Assembly: GCA_902615715.1 (NCBI GenBank)
Contig: CACMQA010000003.1
Location: 98,194 to 162,193 of the forward strand
Source: an uncultured Pelagibacteraceae bacterium
Lineage (GTDB): Bacteria; Pseudomonadota; Alphaproteobacteria; Pelagibacterales; Pelagibacteraceae
Direction: 5' to 3'
DNA: 64,000 nt
A program made the position numbers and the translations under genes. Below, one piece after another: positions 9,175 to 17,418 of this stretch (within the stretch, counting starts at the first letter, position 1; each line of letters opens with the position of its first letter). The notes under the pieces were generated by a model, which was given only the letters and a program-made list of their open reading frames with translations, searched no databases and was not told the origin of the DNA.

Positions 9175-9189
9175 TTTAACTATAAATTA

Positions 9190-9219
9190 CCTATACGGGG
9201 ACTGCCCATTAGAAGTCAA
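9190..9219 (-). promoter_or_regulatory. Putative promoter of the aminotransferase gene
   Basis: Minus-strand TTGACT (9214-9219) and TATAGG (9190-9195) are spaced by 18 bases and lie just upstream of the aminotransferase start at 9174. This would leave a short leader of about 10 bases. Seen by eye. Confidence 0.4.
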
Positions 9220-9242
9220 ATCAATTATTAAAATTGGAACAT

Positions 9243-9271
9243 TTGACAAAACGATTCGGTCATGTTTTAAT
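9243..9271 (+). promoter_or_regulatory. Putative sigma70 promoter of the Suv3-like helicase operon
   Basis: A perfect TTGACA (9243-9248) and TTTAAT (9266-9271) are separated by 17 bases, about 60 bases upstream of the helicase ATG at 9331. The gap 9175-9330 thus holds back-to-back promoters for the divergent aminotransferase and helicase genes. I see no further gene or RNA there. Confidence 0.55.
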
Positions 9272-9330
9272 CTTATTTTGTTCTCAACTTTGATCTACAT
9301 ATAGTATAAAAAAAAATATCAAACACAATT

Positions 9331-11796
9331 ATGAATAATTACTCTCAAAAGATTGTTGCACTTTTAGGTCCCACAAATACTGGGAAAACTCATGTTGCTA
9401 TCGAAAAAATGTTAGAATTTGAAACAGGCATATTTGGTCTACCTTTAAGACTTCTTGCTCGGGAAGTTTATGATAAATGCGTAGATAAAGTTGGTATAGA
9501 TAAAGTTGCACTAATTACTGGAGAAGAAAAAATAATTCCTAGCACTGCAAACTACTTCGTCTGCACTGTTGAGTCTATGCCTAAAGACAAAGAAGTTGAT
9601 TTTATTGCTATTGATGAAATACAAATGTGTGCAGATAGAGAAAGAGGTCACATTTTTACAGAGCGATTGCTAGAGTCCCGCGGCACAAAATTGACCATGT
9701 TTTTAGGTTCTCAGGTCATGTCTAAAATTATTAAACAGTTAGTAACTAATGTAGAATTTGAAAAAAAAGAAAGATATTCAAAATTAAGTTACTCGGGAAT
9801 TAAAAAAATCTCCAGATTAGATAGGAAAGTTGCAATAATAGCTTTTTCGATTGAAGAAGTTTATGCAATAGCGGAGTTAGTAAGAAGACAAAAAGGTGGC
9901 GCGGCTGTTATCATGGGGTCTTTAAGCCCTAAAACTAGAAACTCTCAAGTTGGCTTGTATCAATCTGGTGATGTAGATTATTTAATTGCCACAGATGCAA
10001 TTGGAATGGGTTTGAATATGGATATTAATGAAATTTTTTTTTCAAACTTAAAAAAATTTGATGGGAAAAAAACTCGAAGATTAAATCTGATTGAAATGTC
10101 TCAAATAGCTGGACGGGCTGGTAGGTATAAAAATGATGGAGGATTTGGAACTACTGGAGACTGTGAAAATCTTAATTCAGATGAAATAGAAAAAATCGAA
10201 AAACATGATTTACCTGAGACAAAAACTATTTATTGGAGAAATTCGCAATTAGACTTTAAAAGTCCAGAAAAATTAGTAAATTCACTTGAATTAAAGCCTT
10301 CTCAAAAAAATCTTTTAAGAACAAATGACTCTCTTGATGAAAGCGTATTAAGATTTTTTCTTAAAAAAGGAGCCAATAACATTATTTACCACAAAAATTT
10401 AGAATTATTGTGGGAGTGTTGTCAAATACCTGATTTTGAAAAGAAAGCCTACGGACAACATGTAAATATAATTGATAAGGTTTTTCAATTTCTATCTACA
10501 AGAAAAAATCGAATACCAAGCACTTTTATGAAAGAACAGCTTAAAGGCTTAGAAAGAGATCATGGAAATGTTGATTTATTATCACACAGGTTATCAAATG
10601 TGCGCACTTGGTCTTACGTGGCAAATAAAAAAAATTGGGTAGAAAATTCAGATTATTGGGTTCAACTTACTAAAAGCATAGAAGATAAATTATCTGACAA
10701 GTTACATGACGAACTAACTAAAAGCTTTATTGATAAAAAAATCAGTATTCTCTCTAGAAGTTTAAAGCAAGATCTTGTTTTAAATACAGAAATAAATGAA
10801 AAAAATAAAATATATATTGATGGCCAATTAGTTGGCGAACTTAAAGGTTTGAAATTTTTAATCGAAGTTACATCCAAAACACTAGATACAGATATAAAAT
10901 CTATAAAAAAAGCAGCACGAAAAGGAGTTGAAAAAGAACTTATCAAAAGAGTCGATGAAATTTTAAAAACATCTGAAATCGAAATAAAAGATGAAAATAA
11001 CATTGTCTGGAAGGGCAATCCAATAGCACGATTGAAGAAAGGAAATGACTATTTAAACCCAGATATTGACATAATTGCTGATGACGCATTGAATAGTGAA
11101 TCAAAGCTAAAACTAATTTTATTTTTACGAAAGTGGTTAACGAACTACATTAATGAAGTACTAGGAGACTTGATTAAATTGACAAAACATAAAATTAACA
11201 ATCAATATCTTAGAGGTTTAGTATTTCAACTTTATGAGAATAATGGAGTGGTTAAAAGAAGTGATGTAGACAAAATTGTTAAATCTATTCCATTGGAAGA
11301 GAGAAAAAAATTTTGGGGAATGGGTGTTAAAATTGGTAGATATCATATTTATTTACCAAAAATGCTGAAGCCAAAAGCAGTAGAGTTTCGTATAAGTTTG
11401 TGGAAAATATTTCATAATCTTTCAGATAAAAATAAAATACCAAAATCAGGGCTAAATTTCCTCACTGGCACTAATCTAGAAAAAAATTTTCTTTTACTAT
11501 GTGGATTTGAGAAATTTAGAGATTTTTTTATAAGAATAGACATTCTTGAAAAACTGTTTTTAAAGATTTTGGAAAATACAAAAGATAAAAAGTTTAAAAT
11601 TAACTCTGAAATGATGAATTTATTAGGATGTTCAAAAGAAAATTTTTACAAATTAATGAATTATATGAATTATAAAAAAGATAAAGCCGCAGATACTTAC
11701 ATTTTTAAAGGTGAAAAAAAGAAAAAAAAGAAAATAATACGATTTGACAAAAAAGAAAATCCATTTAATAAGCTTCTTTCTTTAAATATAAAATAA
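9331..11796 (+). CDS. Suv3-like ATP-dependent RNA/DNA helicase
   Basis: An 821-residue superfamily 2 helicase of the mitochondrial Suv3/SUPV3L1 type that is common in alphaproteobacteria. Visible motifs are Walker A GPTNTGKT (13-20), motif II DEIQ (95-98), the motif III-like FLGSQ (125-129), ATDAIGMGLNM (220-230) and motif VI QIAGRAGR (258-265). A long C-terminal region with charged linkers follows and ends in a Lys-rich tail (GEKKKKKK). Suv3 in mitochondria unwinds RNA for degradation; the bacterial homologues are little studied, so an RNA-turnover role is inferred. It heads a four-gene unit: the next gene starts at the base after its stop codon. Confidence 0.88.
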   Translation: MNNYSQKIVALLGPTNTGKTHVAIEKMLEFETGIFGLPLRLLAREVYDKCVDKVGIDKVALITGEEKIIPSTANYFVCTVESMPKDKEVDFIAIDEIQMCADRERGHIFTERLLESRGTKLTMFLGSQVMSKIIKQLVTNVEFEKKERYSKLSYSGIKKISRLDRKVAIIAFSIEEVYAIAELVRRQKGGAAVIMGSLSPKTRNSQVGLYQSGDVDYLIATDAIGMGLNMDINEIFFSNLKKFDGKKTRRLNLIEMSQIAGRAGRYKNDGGFGTTGDCENLNSDEIEKIEKHDLPETKTIYWRNSQLDFKSPEKLVNSLELKPSQKNLLRTNDSLDESVLRFFLKKGANNIIYHKNLELLWECCQIPDFEKKAYGQHVNIIDKVFQFLSTRKNRIPSTFMKEQLKGLERDHGNVDLLSHRLSNVRTWSYVANKKNWVENSDYWVQLTKSIEDKLSDKLHDELTKSFIDKKISILSRSLKQDLVLNTEINEKNKIYIDGQLVGELKGLKFLIEVTSKTLDTDIKSIKKAARKGVEKELIKRVDEILKTSEIEIKDENNIVWKGNPIARLKKGNDYLNPDIDIIADDALNSESKLKLILFLRKWLTNYINEVLGDLIKLTKHKINNQYLRGLVFQLYENNGVVKRSDVDKIVKSIPLEERKKFWGMGVKIGRYHIYLPKMLKPKAVEFRISLWKIFHNLSDKNKIPKSGLNFLTGTNLEKNFLLLCGFEKFRDFFIRIDILEKLFLKILENTKDKKFKINSEMMNLLGCSKENFYKLMNYMNYKKDKAADTYIFKGEKKKKKKIIRFDKKENPFNKLLSLNIK

Positions 11797-12186
11797 ATGA
11801 GTAAATTAGACAAAAAAAGTGTAATAGGAATTTCTGCATTGCTCGTACACGCAGCTAAAATTGATGAAATGTATTCAGAGAATGAAAAGATATTAGTTAA
11901 AAATTTTATCAAATCTTATTTAGAAGACGAAGATGAAAATGAAATCTTAAAAAAAGCTGAAGAAATAGAAAACGATTCAAATCAACTTCTTAATTATACA
12001 AATATTATTAAGGAAAATTCAAACGATATCAAAAAGGATGTGATTGAACATCTCTGGAAGGTGGTTATCTCAGATAAGACTGTAGATCAGTACGAGTCTA
12101 ATTTAATGAGGAGAATTTGTGGTTTAATATATTTTCCTGATAAAGAATCTGCAGAAATAAAATTAAAACTTTTAAATAATCAATGA
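11797..12186 (+). CDS. TerB-like (tellurite resistance TerB family) protein
   Basis: A 129-residue, all-helical acidic protein. It begins [30 protein letters not shown] and ends with a [21 protein letters not shown] segment. These two segments correspond to the two DxxxxxxE metal-binding-type helices of the TerB/DjlA N-terminal domain family. The cellular role of stand-alone TerB proteins in alphaproteobacteria is unknown. The start codon directly follows the helicase stop, and its end overlaps the ferredoxin start by four bases (ATGA type), so it is a tightly coupled operon member. Confidence 0.8.
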   Translation: MSKLDKKSVIGISALLVHAAKIDEMYSENEKILVKNFIKSYLEDEDENEILKKAEEIENDSNQLLNYTNIIKENSNDIKKDVIEHLWKVVISDKTVDQYESNLMRRICGLIYFPDKESAEIKLKLLNNQ

Positions 12187-12524
12187 CCTATATTGTAAAA
12201 GATGAATGTATAAAATGTAAGCTGACAGACTGTGTAGAAGTTTGTCCGGTTGATTGCTTTTACGAAGGTGAAAATTTTTTAGCAATTAATCCAGATGAAT
12301 GTATAGATTGTGGAGTTTGTGAACCTGAATGTCCTATAGACGCAATCAAAGCTGATACAGATGAAAGTGTAAAGGACATGGAAAAATGGTTATTGATAAA
12401 TAAAAAGTATTCTGCAATATGGCCTAATATATCAAAAAAGCAGGATCCAATGAAAGATCATGAAAAATTTAGAGAAATTAAAAATAAATATGATAAACAC
12501 TTTTCTGAAAAACCAGGGAAATAG
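12183..12524 (+). CDS. fdxA: Seven-iron ferredoxin (FdxA type, [3Fe-4S][4Fe-4S])
   Basis: A 113-residue ferredoxin. Cysteines lie at 9, 12, 17, 21, 25 and 40, 43, 46, 50, the pattern of Azotobacter ferredoxin I shifted by one. By analogy C9, C17 and C50 hold the [3Fe-4S] cluster and C21, C40, C43 and C46 the [4Fe-4S] cluster. The remaining 55 residues are the usual FdxA C-terminal extension ([20 protein letters not shown]). It is a small cytoplasmic electron carrier; the partner enzymes are not indicated. It lies between the TerB-like gene (overlap) and carD (2-base gap), an arrangement shared with many alphaproteobacteria. Confidence 0.93.
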   Translation: MTYIVKDECIKCKLTDCVEVCPVDCFYEGENFLAINPDECIDCGVCEPECPIDAIKADTDESVKDMEKWLLINKKYSAIWPNISKKQDPMKDHEKFREIKNKYDKHFSEKPGK

Positions 12525-12526
12525 AT

Positions 12527-13192
12527 ATGCCAAAAAAGAAAAAAGCTAAAAAAGTTAAAAAAATAAAAAAAACAAACTCATTAAGAAAAACAAAAATAAC
12601 TTCAAAACCGACTCCAAAAAAAAGCAATATTCCTGGGCCTGACGAAAAACCAGAAATTAAAAAAATTAAAAAACAACCAACGGAAAAAAGAATTTATAAC
12701 TTAAAAGATTTTGTTGTTTATCCAAAACATGGAGTAGGAAAAATAACTGCTATTGAGAAAGCCAAAATTGGTGAAATTGATATTCAATTTTATAAAATAT
12801 TAGTTGAAAAAGAAAAACTAACATTAACTGTTCCAATAAATCAACAATCTAAACTAAGACCTATTTCGTCTTTAAATCAAATAAACAAATGTATCTCAAT
12901 TTTGAAAACAAAACCTAAAATAAAAAGAACTATGTGGAGTAGAAGAGCTCAGGAATATGATCAGAAAATTAACTCAGGTAAAATTTATGAGTTAGCTGAG
13001 GTTGTGAAAGATCTTAATAAAAATACTGATATAATCGCTGATCAATCATACTCTGAAAGACAATTATTTGAAAAAGCATATGAAAGATTAAAATCAGAAT
13101 TTGAGGCTGTGCTCAAAACTAGTCCAGAAGAAGTACAAAAAAAGATGGATAAAGCTTTAGGTAGGACAAATATTTCAGATAACGCGGAATAA
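12527..13192 (+). CDS. carD: CarD-family transcriptional regulator
   Basis: A 221-residue protein. The first 55 residues are a Lys/Pro-rich basic tail. Then comes the CarD_CdnL_TRCF domain (NLKDFVVYPKHGVGKITAIEKAKIGEIDIQFY), which in known homologues binds the RNA polymerase beta subunit. A helical C-terminal DNA-contact domain (RRAQEYDQKINSGKIYELAEVVKDL; YSERQLFEKAYERL) follows. CarD proteins stabilise open complexes, often at rRNA promoters. The basic N-terminal extension is longer than in the mycobacterial protein. It is the last gene of the helicase operon and is followed by a strong hairpin. Confidence 0.93.
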   Translation: MPKKKKAKKVKKIKKTNSLRKTKITSKPTPKKSNIPGPDEKPEIKKIKKQPTEKRIYNLKDFVVYPKHGVGKITAIEKAKIGEIDIQFYKILVEKEKLTLTVPINQQSKLRPISSLNQINKCISILKTKPKIKRTMWSRRAQEYDQKINSGKIYELAEVVKDLNKNTDIIADQSYSERQLFEKAYERLKSEFEAVLKTSPEEVQKKMDKALGRTNISDNAE

Positions 13193-13235
13193 AAAACGCC
13201 CTCTTTAAAAATTATTTTAAAAAGGGCGTTTAGTA
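13191..13235. terminator. Bidirectional intrinsic terminator between carD and the polybasic peptide gene
   Basis: A long stem pairs AACGCCCT (from about 13195) with AGGGCGTT (to about 13231); both arms extend inward through A/T pairs. On the minus strand the hairpin is followed by six T, on the plus strand by only three. It therefore looks best tuned to end the minus-strand peptide transcript, while also closing carD. Confidence 0.85.
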
Positions 13236-13245
13236 AAAGAGAAAA

Positions 13246-13314
13246 CTATCTTCTTTTTCTTCTTCTCTTTTTAGCTTTTTTCTTTTTCTTAGCTTTTTTT
13301 CTTCTTTTAGCCAT
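13246..13314 (-). CDS. 22-residue polybasic peptide (Lys/Arg/Ala only)
   Basis: A very short open reading frame. After the initiating Met it contains only Lys (11), Arg (7) and Ala (3), beginning MAKRRKKAKKKK and ending KRR before a TAG stop. Three facts support it as a real gene: GGGAG lies five bases before the ATG, a promoter-like TTGACA is found about 70 bases upstream, and a strong terminator begins 11 bases after the stop. No function is known to me. The composition resembles a histone-H1-like tail or an rRNA-binding peptide, so nucleic-acid binding is the obvious guess. It is too short to be called by standard gene finders. Confidence 0.7.
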   Translation of the reverse strand: MAKRRKKAKKKKKAKKRRRKRR

Positions 13315-13364
13315 CTTTTCTCCCTGGTTAATAAACAAATCTTAATGATTCGTTTGTTAATTAA

Positions 13365-13392
13365 ACATTAGTTATTAAAAGATTCATGTCAA
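13365..13392 (-). promoter_or_regulatory. Putative promoter of the polybasic peptide gene
   Basis: On the minus strand TTGACA (13387-13392, perfect -35) and TAATGT (13365-13370, weak -10) are spaced by 16 bases, giving a leader of about 45 bases. The rest of the gap (about 13400-13522) is almost pure A/T, and I see no gene or structured RNA in it. Confidence 0.45.
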
Positions 13393-13522
13393 ACATAAAT
13401 TAATTTACAAAATTGATTCAAAATTTAAATTTTTAATTATTTTTTTAAATTTTTATTAATTTTTAAAAAAGTTAGTATTATCAATGTTTTTTTAAGCAAA
13501 AAATTAACTTTAAATTGTAAAT

Positions 13523-15199
13523 TTAATAAAGATTTTCTAATTGTTGTTTATAATTTTTAATTATTTCTTTTCTTTTTAACTTTAAAGTTGGTGTTAACAT
13601 TCCGTTTTCAATTGTAAATTCTTTATGAATTAAAACAAATTTTTTTATTTTTTCTATTAAAGTTAAACTTTTATTTATATTTTCAATTGTAAGTTTAATT
13701 TTTTCTTTATTAATTTCTTTTTCTGTAACTAATATTGCAACTAAATAATTTTTTTTATCTCCATAAACCAAAGATTGTTTAATATTTTCATCTAAACATA
13801 AAATATTTTCAATTTTACTTGGTGAAATGTTGTCACCTCCTAAATTGACTATAATATCTTTTTTTCTGTCTGTTATTTTTAGATAATTATTTTGATCTAA
13901 CTCACCAATATCTCCGGTATATAACCATCCATCTTTAATTACTTTTTCAGTTTCTTCTTTAAGATTCCAATAACCCAACATCACATTTTCACCCTTTATT
14001 AAGATTTCACCATCCCCTGCTATTTTAACTTTATTAGTTCTAAATGGAGGACCGACTGATTCGACTTTGACTAAATCTGGCAAATTACAGCTTACGACAG
14101 GAGAAGCCTCTGTAAGACCGTAACCTTGCAAAGTAGGTAATCCTATAGCATTTAAAAATTCACCAATATTTTGATCTAAAGCTCCACCCCCAGAAACGAA
14201 GGCTTGCAGATTTCCGCCAAATTGATTTCTGATTTTTTTTCGCACTAATTTTTCACATAAAAAATTTACTATTTTTTCACTAAGACTTAATTGCTCTTTT
14301 TTAAGTATTTTTTTTCCTAATTCTAAAGTTCGATTAATTAATTTTTTTTTAAGACCTATTTGTTTGTCAAAATTCATATTTATTTTAGTAAAAAGGTTTT
14401 GATAAAACCTTGGAACAGCTGTCATGATGGTGGGTTTAGCGACTCCCATATTTGAAATTAATTTTTCTAAACTTTCAGCGTAGAAAACTTTTGCACCTAC
14501 AATTATTTGTATAAATTGAACTGTGTGTTCATATGAATGTGATAGAGGTAACCAAGTTAAAAACACAGGTTCTTTTTTTTTAGTTAAAGTTTCAAGCAAT
14601 TCTACTGCTCCTTCGCAGTTCGATAAAATACCACCATGACTTAAAATAACACCTTTAGGATTTCCTGAAGTTCCCGATGTGTAAATTATACATGCAGGCA
14701 TATTTCTCTTTAATTTGTTATTAATCTCTTTTTTATAATTTTCTTCTTCTATAATTTTTTTAATTAATAAGCTGTCAGTATCTATCTCTTCAAAAGAGAT
14801 TATTTTTTGCTCATTTGTGTTTATGTGATTTTTAATCTTTTTAAATTGATCATTATTTGAAACTAAAATTAATGATGGCTTACAATCATTTAAAATATAC
14901 TCATAATCATTTGATGAATATGTTGTAAAAATAGGAACCGATATTCCTCCTGCATTCATTACAGCAATATCTGCCATTAACCAATAAGGTCTATTTTCTG
15001 ATAATATTAAACAACGATCTCCTTCTTTAATTAAAGATTTTATTTTTGATGAAAGTTTAAAAATTCTCTCTTTAATATCGCCCCAGCTGTAAGTTGGTTT
15101 TCCTGGTTTTAACCATTTTAAAAAAGGTCTGTTGGGATCAACCTCTTCGCACTTTTTAAAGTATAATTCTACAAGACTATTAAGTTTATCTATTTCCAT
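13523..15199 (-). CDS. Long-chain acyl-CoA synthetase (AMP-forming, FadD-like)
   Basis: A 558-residue adenylate-forming enzyme that activates fatty acids with ATP and CoA. The P-loop-like AMP motif IIYTSGTSGNPKG is at 171-183. Further on are GYGLTEASP (A5 region), GWLYTGDIG and TDRKKDIIVNLGGDNISP (A8 hinge and start of the small domain). The final KLKRKEI is where the A10 lysine is expected. At 558 residues it is close to bacterial and ACSBG-like acyl-CoA synthetases. Its ATG lies only four bases after the encoded CCA end of tRNA-Leu on the same strand and no Shine-Dalgarno is visible. The next in-frame Met is near residue 167, so this start is almost forced. Confidence 0.92.
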   Translation of the reverse strand: MEIDKLNSLVELYFKKCEEVDPNRPFLKWLKPGKPTYSWGDIKERIFKLSSKIKSLIKEGDRCLILSENRPYWLMADIAVMNAGGISVPIFTTYSSNDYEYILNDCKPSLILVSNNDQFKKIKNHINTNEQKIISFEEIDTDSLLIKKIIEEENYKKEINNKLKRNMPACIIYTSGTSGNPKGVILSHGGILSNCEGAVELLETLTKKKEPVFLTWLPLSHSYEHTVQFIQIIVGAKVFYAESLEKLISNMGVAKPTIMTAVPRFYQNLFTKINMNFDKQIGLKKKLINRTLELGKKILKKEQLSLSEKIVNFLCEKLVRKKIRNQFGGNLQAFVSGGGALDQNIGEFLNAIGLPTLQGYGLTEASPVVSCNLPDLVKVESVGPPFRTNKVKIAGDGEILIKGENVMLGYWNLKEETEKVIKDGWLYTGDIGELDQNNYLKITDRKKDIIVNLGGDNISPSKIENILCLDENIKQSLVYGDKKNYLVAILVTEKEINKEKIKLTIENINKSLTLIEKIKKFVLIHKEFTIENGMLTPTLKLKRKEIIKNYKQQLENLY

Positions 15200-15203
15200 A
15201 ACT

Positions 15204-15290
15204 TGGTGGGCGAAGAGAGACTCGAACTCTCAAGGTATTGCTACCACCGGATTTTGAGTCCGGCGCGTCTACCAGTTCCACCATTCGCCC
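15204..15290 (-). tRNA. tRNA-Leu (anticodon CAA)
   Basis: A complete class II tRNA read on the minus strand. Acceptor stem GGGCGAA pairs with TTCGCCC, followed by discriminator A and an encoded CCA. The anticodon stem CCGGA/TCCGG holds the loop CTCAAAA (anticodon CAA, decoding UUG), followed by a leucine-type long variable arm and a T arm with GTTCGAGTC. It lies 14 bases after the BASS transporter stop and 4 bases before the acyl-CoA synthetase start, all on one strand. Confidence 0.96.
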
Positions 15291-15304
15291 ATTTTTGAAA
15301 TAAT

Positions 15305-16150
15305 CTAATTTATTTTTCTAACTATGAGAACAAAAATAATTGAGGTAACGAACATAATCAGTGCATATGCTGCTGTGGGCACCATATACACAATATCATC
15401 CCACAATTGAGTGGCTACGAAAACAGCTAAAGTTCCATTTTGTAAACCGCATTCAAGTGAAATACATTTTCTTTGTTCTGACCCTGAGGCTAAAAATTTA
15501 GCCATGTAGTAACCTATAAAAATCATTGTGATGTTTAAAATAAAAGCTACTAAACCTGCTCTAGTTATAAAACTTATAATTCTATCCCACTCTTCAACCC
15601 AAATAGAAATAAAGACAATTAGAAACAATATTACTGACAATCTTTGAACTAAAAGAGTTTTGGACACGATGAAATCTGTCATTAAACTTCTTACAATCAT
15701 GCCAAGAATAACAGGAACAGTTACTACAAAAAACATTTTAGCAGCAATATTAATCATGGATATTTCTTTAGTTATTTCAAAACCAAGAAAGCTTGCTGAA
15801 TTGTAGACAATTAAAGGAACTGTAATCACAGATATTAAACTCACAACTGCAGTTAACGTTACAGAAAGTGCTACATCTCCATTAGCAAATTTAGTTAATA
15901 TATTTGATGTAACTCCACCTGGAGCTGCTGCAATTACCATTACACCAAGAGCTATTTCCGGTGACATTGAAATAAGATGAATTAAGATAAAAGCGATAAT
16001 TGGAAGTATTATGACTTGACCAAAAAAACCTACTATAAAATCTCTAGGGATGGTAATTACTCTTTTAAAGTCGGCTACTGTTAAGCCAAGACCTAATCCG
16101 AACATTATTATGGCTAAACACACCGGTGCTATTGTTTTTGCTATTTCCAT
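15305..16150 (-). CDS. Bile acid:sodium symporter (BASS) family transporter
   Basis: A 281-residue inner-membrane protein with about nine or ten hydrophobic helices, the usual BASS/ASBT size. It starts MEIAKTIAPVCLAIIMFGLGLGLT and carries the conserved APGGVTSNILTKFANGDVALSVTLTA-type segment (near residues 84-108), where the sodium-binding Asn/Thr/Ser residues of this fold lie. It also has ECGLQNGTLAVFVA, matching the second crossover motif (the E-x-G-x-Q-N type). It imports an organic anion with sodium; in marine bacteria the substrate is rarely bile acid, and pyruvate, pantoate or similar are possible. It is transcribed towards tRNA-Leu. Confidence 0.92.
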   Translation of the reverse strand: MEIAKTIAPVCLAIIMFGLGLGLTVADFKRVITIPRDFIVGFFGQVIILPIIAFILIHLISMSPEIALGVMVIAAAPGGVTSNILTKFANGDVALSVTLTAVVSLISVITVPLIVYNSASFLGFEITKEISMINIAAKMFFVVTVPVILGMIVRSLMTDFIVSKTLLVQRLSVILFLIVFISIWVEEWDRIISFITRAGLVAFILNITMIFIGYYMAKFLASGSEQRKCISLECGLQNGTLAVFVATQLWDDIVYMVPTAAYALIMFVTSIIFVLIVRKIN

Positions 16151-16204
16151 AATTTTATAAAAAACCCTAAAGACTTAATTTAACATTTTTTTGTTACGAA
16201 ATTA

Positions 16205-17227
16205 TTAAATACTAAATTTTGAAAATTTCATCAAGTTGAACATTGTTGTGCAATATTCACTAAATGATCTTTGAATAGTTATGTAGTTTTCCTCTATTTT
16301 TTTCATATGTTCTCGATTATTTCCAATTGAATATTCTAGTTTTTTATTTCTAATTATATGTTTCTTTTTCTCCAAAGACTTAAGTTTTCGAATTACTGTG
16401 GCTCTTGGTATGGCTGATATATCTGAAATTGAAGAAGCATTAATCCCTCGTTTGGACTTATGTTTTAGAGTAGCTAAAAAGAAATCCCTATATGTTTCAG
16501 GTTTTCTTGTTACATCATTTTCAATAGATTCTATTAAATCTCTAATTTGAACTAAGCCAATTGACCCCCACACGTTCCAAGACTCTAAATCTCCAAAATG
16601 AGTTCTATGTCTCACTAAATAAGGTATTTGAAATCTATACCAATACTCCCAACTTACAGTAAAGTGCTCTATAATAAATTTTTTTATATCCTCTTTTTCT
16701 AATTGTTGACCAAACCAGACTTCGGCGGATAAGTGCATTGAAAGTTTGGATAATAATCCGGACAGATTTTCAATTGTGCTCATAGGTTTTTGAATTTCCA
16801 ATCCTTTGGAATGTAAAAAGATTGATTTTCCAGATCTTATAATAATGTCATTAGCTTGAAGATAATTAACTTTTCGTCTAACAGTTTCTTTTGGTATATT
16901 AAGATCTTTCGATATCTCAATTAAATTTAGTTTATCGATACCTACTTTGTCTTGACTATAAAAGGCATCCATTGACATATAGTGAAATCGATCTGAATAA
17001 TTAATGTAAACCTTGTTCATTAAATACATTAAAATTAAATATGTATCGAAATCATTAAAATTCTTATAAGCACGGTTTACCCAGTCTTGTTGTAATCGAT
17101 AAAATGACTTCAATTTTTCATTGATGTTTCGCTGAAAGACTTCATGAACTTTATCTTTGTCTATGCTCTTACCTGTATCCTCACTTTTGTTTATACGCGC
17201 AATTTTTATATCTACGGGATTGCTCAT
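16205..17227 (-). CDS. Putative DNA-binding regulator with two winged-helix domains
   Basis: I cannot name a family for this 340-residue protein. It holds two helix-turn-helix segments that resemble each other: residues 103-131 (LIEISKDLNIPKETVRRKV and on) and 265-293 (SSISDISAIPRATVIRKLK and on), both with IP-x-x-TV-x-RK and a following -x-IIR wing. The segments before them (NFNDFDTYLILMYL near 57; HFGDLESWNVWGSI near 210) also look alike, suggesting an internal duplication with a period of about 155-160 residues. No ligand domain is obvious. It follows a small membrane-protein gene by five bases. Regulation of the nearby BASS transporter is possible but unproven. Confidence 0.7.
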   Translation of the reverse strand: MSNPVDIKIARINKSEDTGKSIDKDKVHEVFQRNINEKLKSFYRLQQDWVNRAYKNFNDFDTYLILMYLMNKVYINYSDRFHYMSMDAFYSQDKVGIDKLNLIEISKDLNIPKETVRRKVNYLQANDIIIRSGKSIFLHSKGLEIQKPMSTIENLSGLLSKLSMHLSAEVWFGQQLEKEDIKKFIIEHFTVSWEYWYRFQIPYLVRHRTHFGDLESWNVWGSIGLVQIRDLIESIENDVTRKPETYRDFFLATLKHKSKRGINASSISDISAIPRATVIRKLKSLEKKKHIIRNKKLEYSIGNNREHMKKIEENYITIQRSFSEYCTTMFNLMKFSKFSI

Positions 17228-17232
17228 TAAAA

Positions 17233-17418
17233 TTATTTATTCCAAGTAACGCTTTGATTGATAAGAATGGCCATTAAAATCCAAATGATAAACGTATCAC
17301 CTGGAGAAAAACCATAATCTGCACCAAACATTCCCGCAACTATTACGATAGCGTAGATCACAACTGTCGATAAAATTAAACTTGCGAGGTATCTAAGAAT
17401 TGTGCATTTTAAATTCAT
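17233..17418 (-). CDS. Small two-helix membrane protein (hypothetical)
   Basis: A 61-residue protein with two hydrophobic segments (LASLILSTVVIYAIVIVAGMFGA and FIIWILMAILI) and no recognised domain. I take the ATG at 17418, since the frame upstream of it (to 17499) runs through the coding region of the divergent DedA gene and is hydrophilic. On the minus strand a perfect TATAAT lies ten bases before this ATG, so the mRNA could be nearly leaderless. Its start codon overlaps that of the plus-strand DedA gene (CATG at 17416-17419). It is probably co-transcribed with the regulator that follows after five bases. Its reality is moderately supported. Confidence 0.5.
   Translation of the reverse strand: MNLKCTILRYLASLILSTVVIYAIVIVAGMFGADYGFSPGDTFIIWILMAILINQSVTWNK

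Noticed and set aside
13400..13522. Very A/T-rich gap as a possible origin or structured RNA
   Set aside because: No DnaA-box cluster or stable stem could be seen; it is simple A/T sequence after the acyl-CoA ligase stop.
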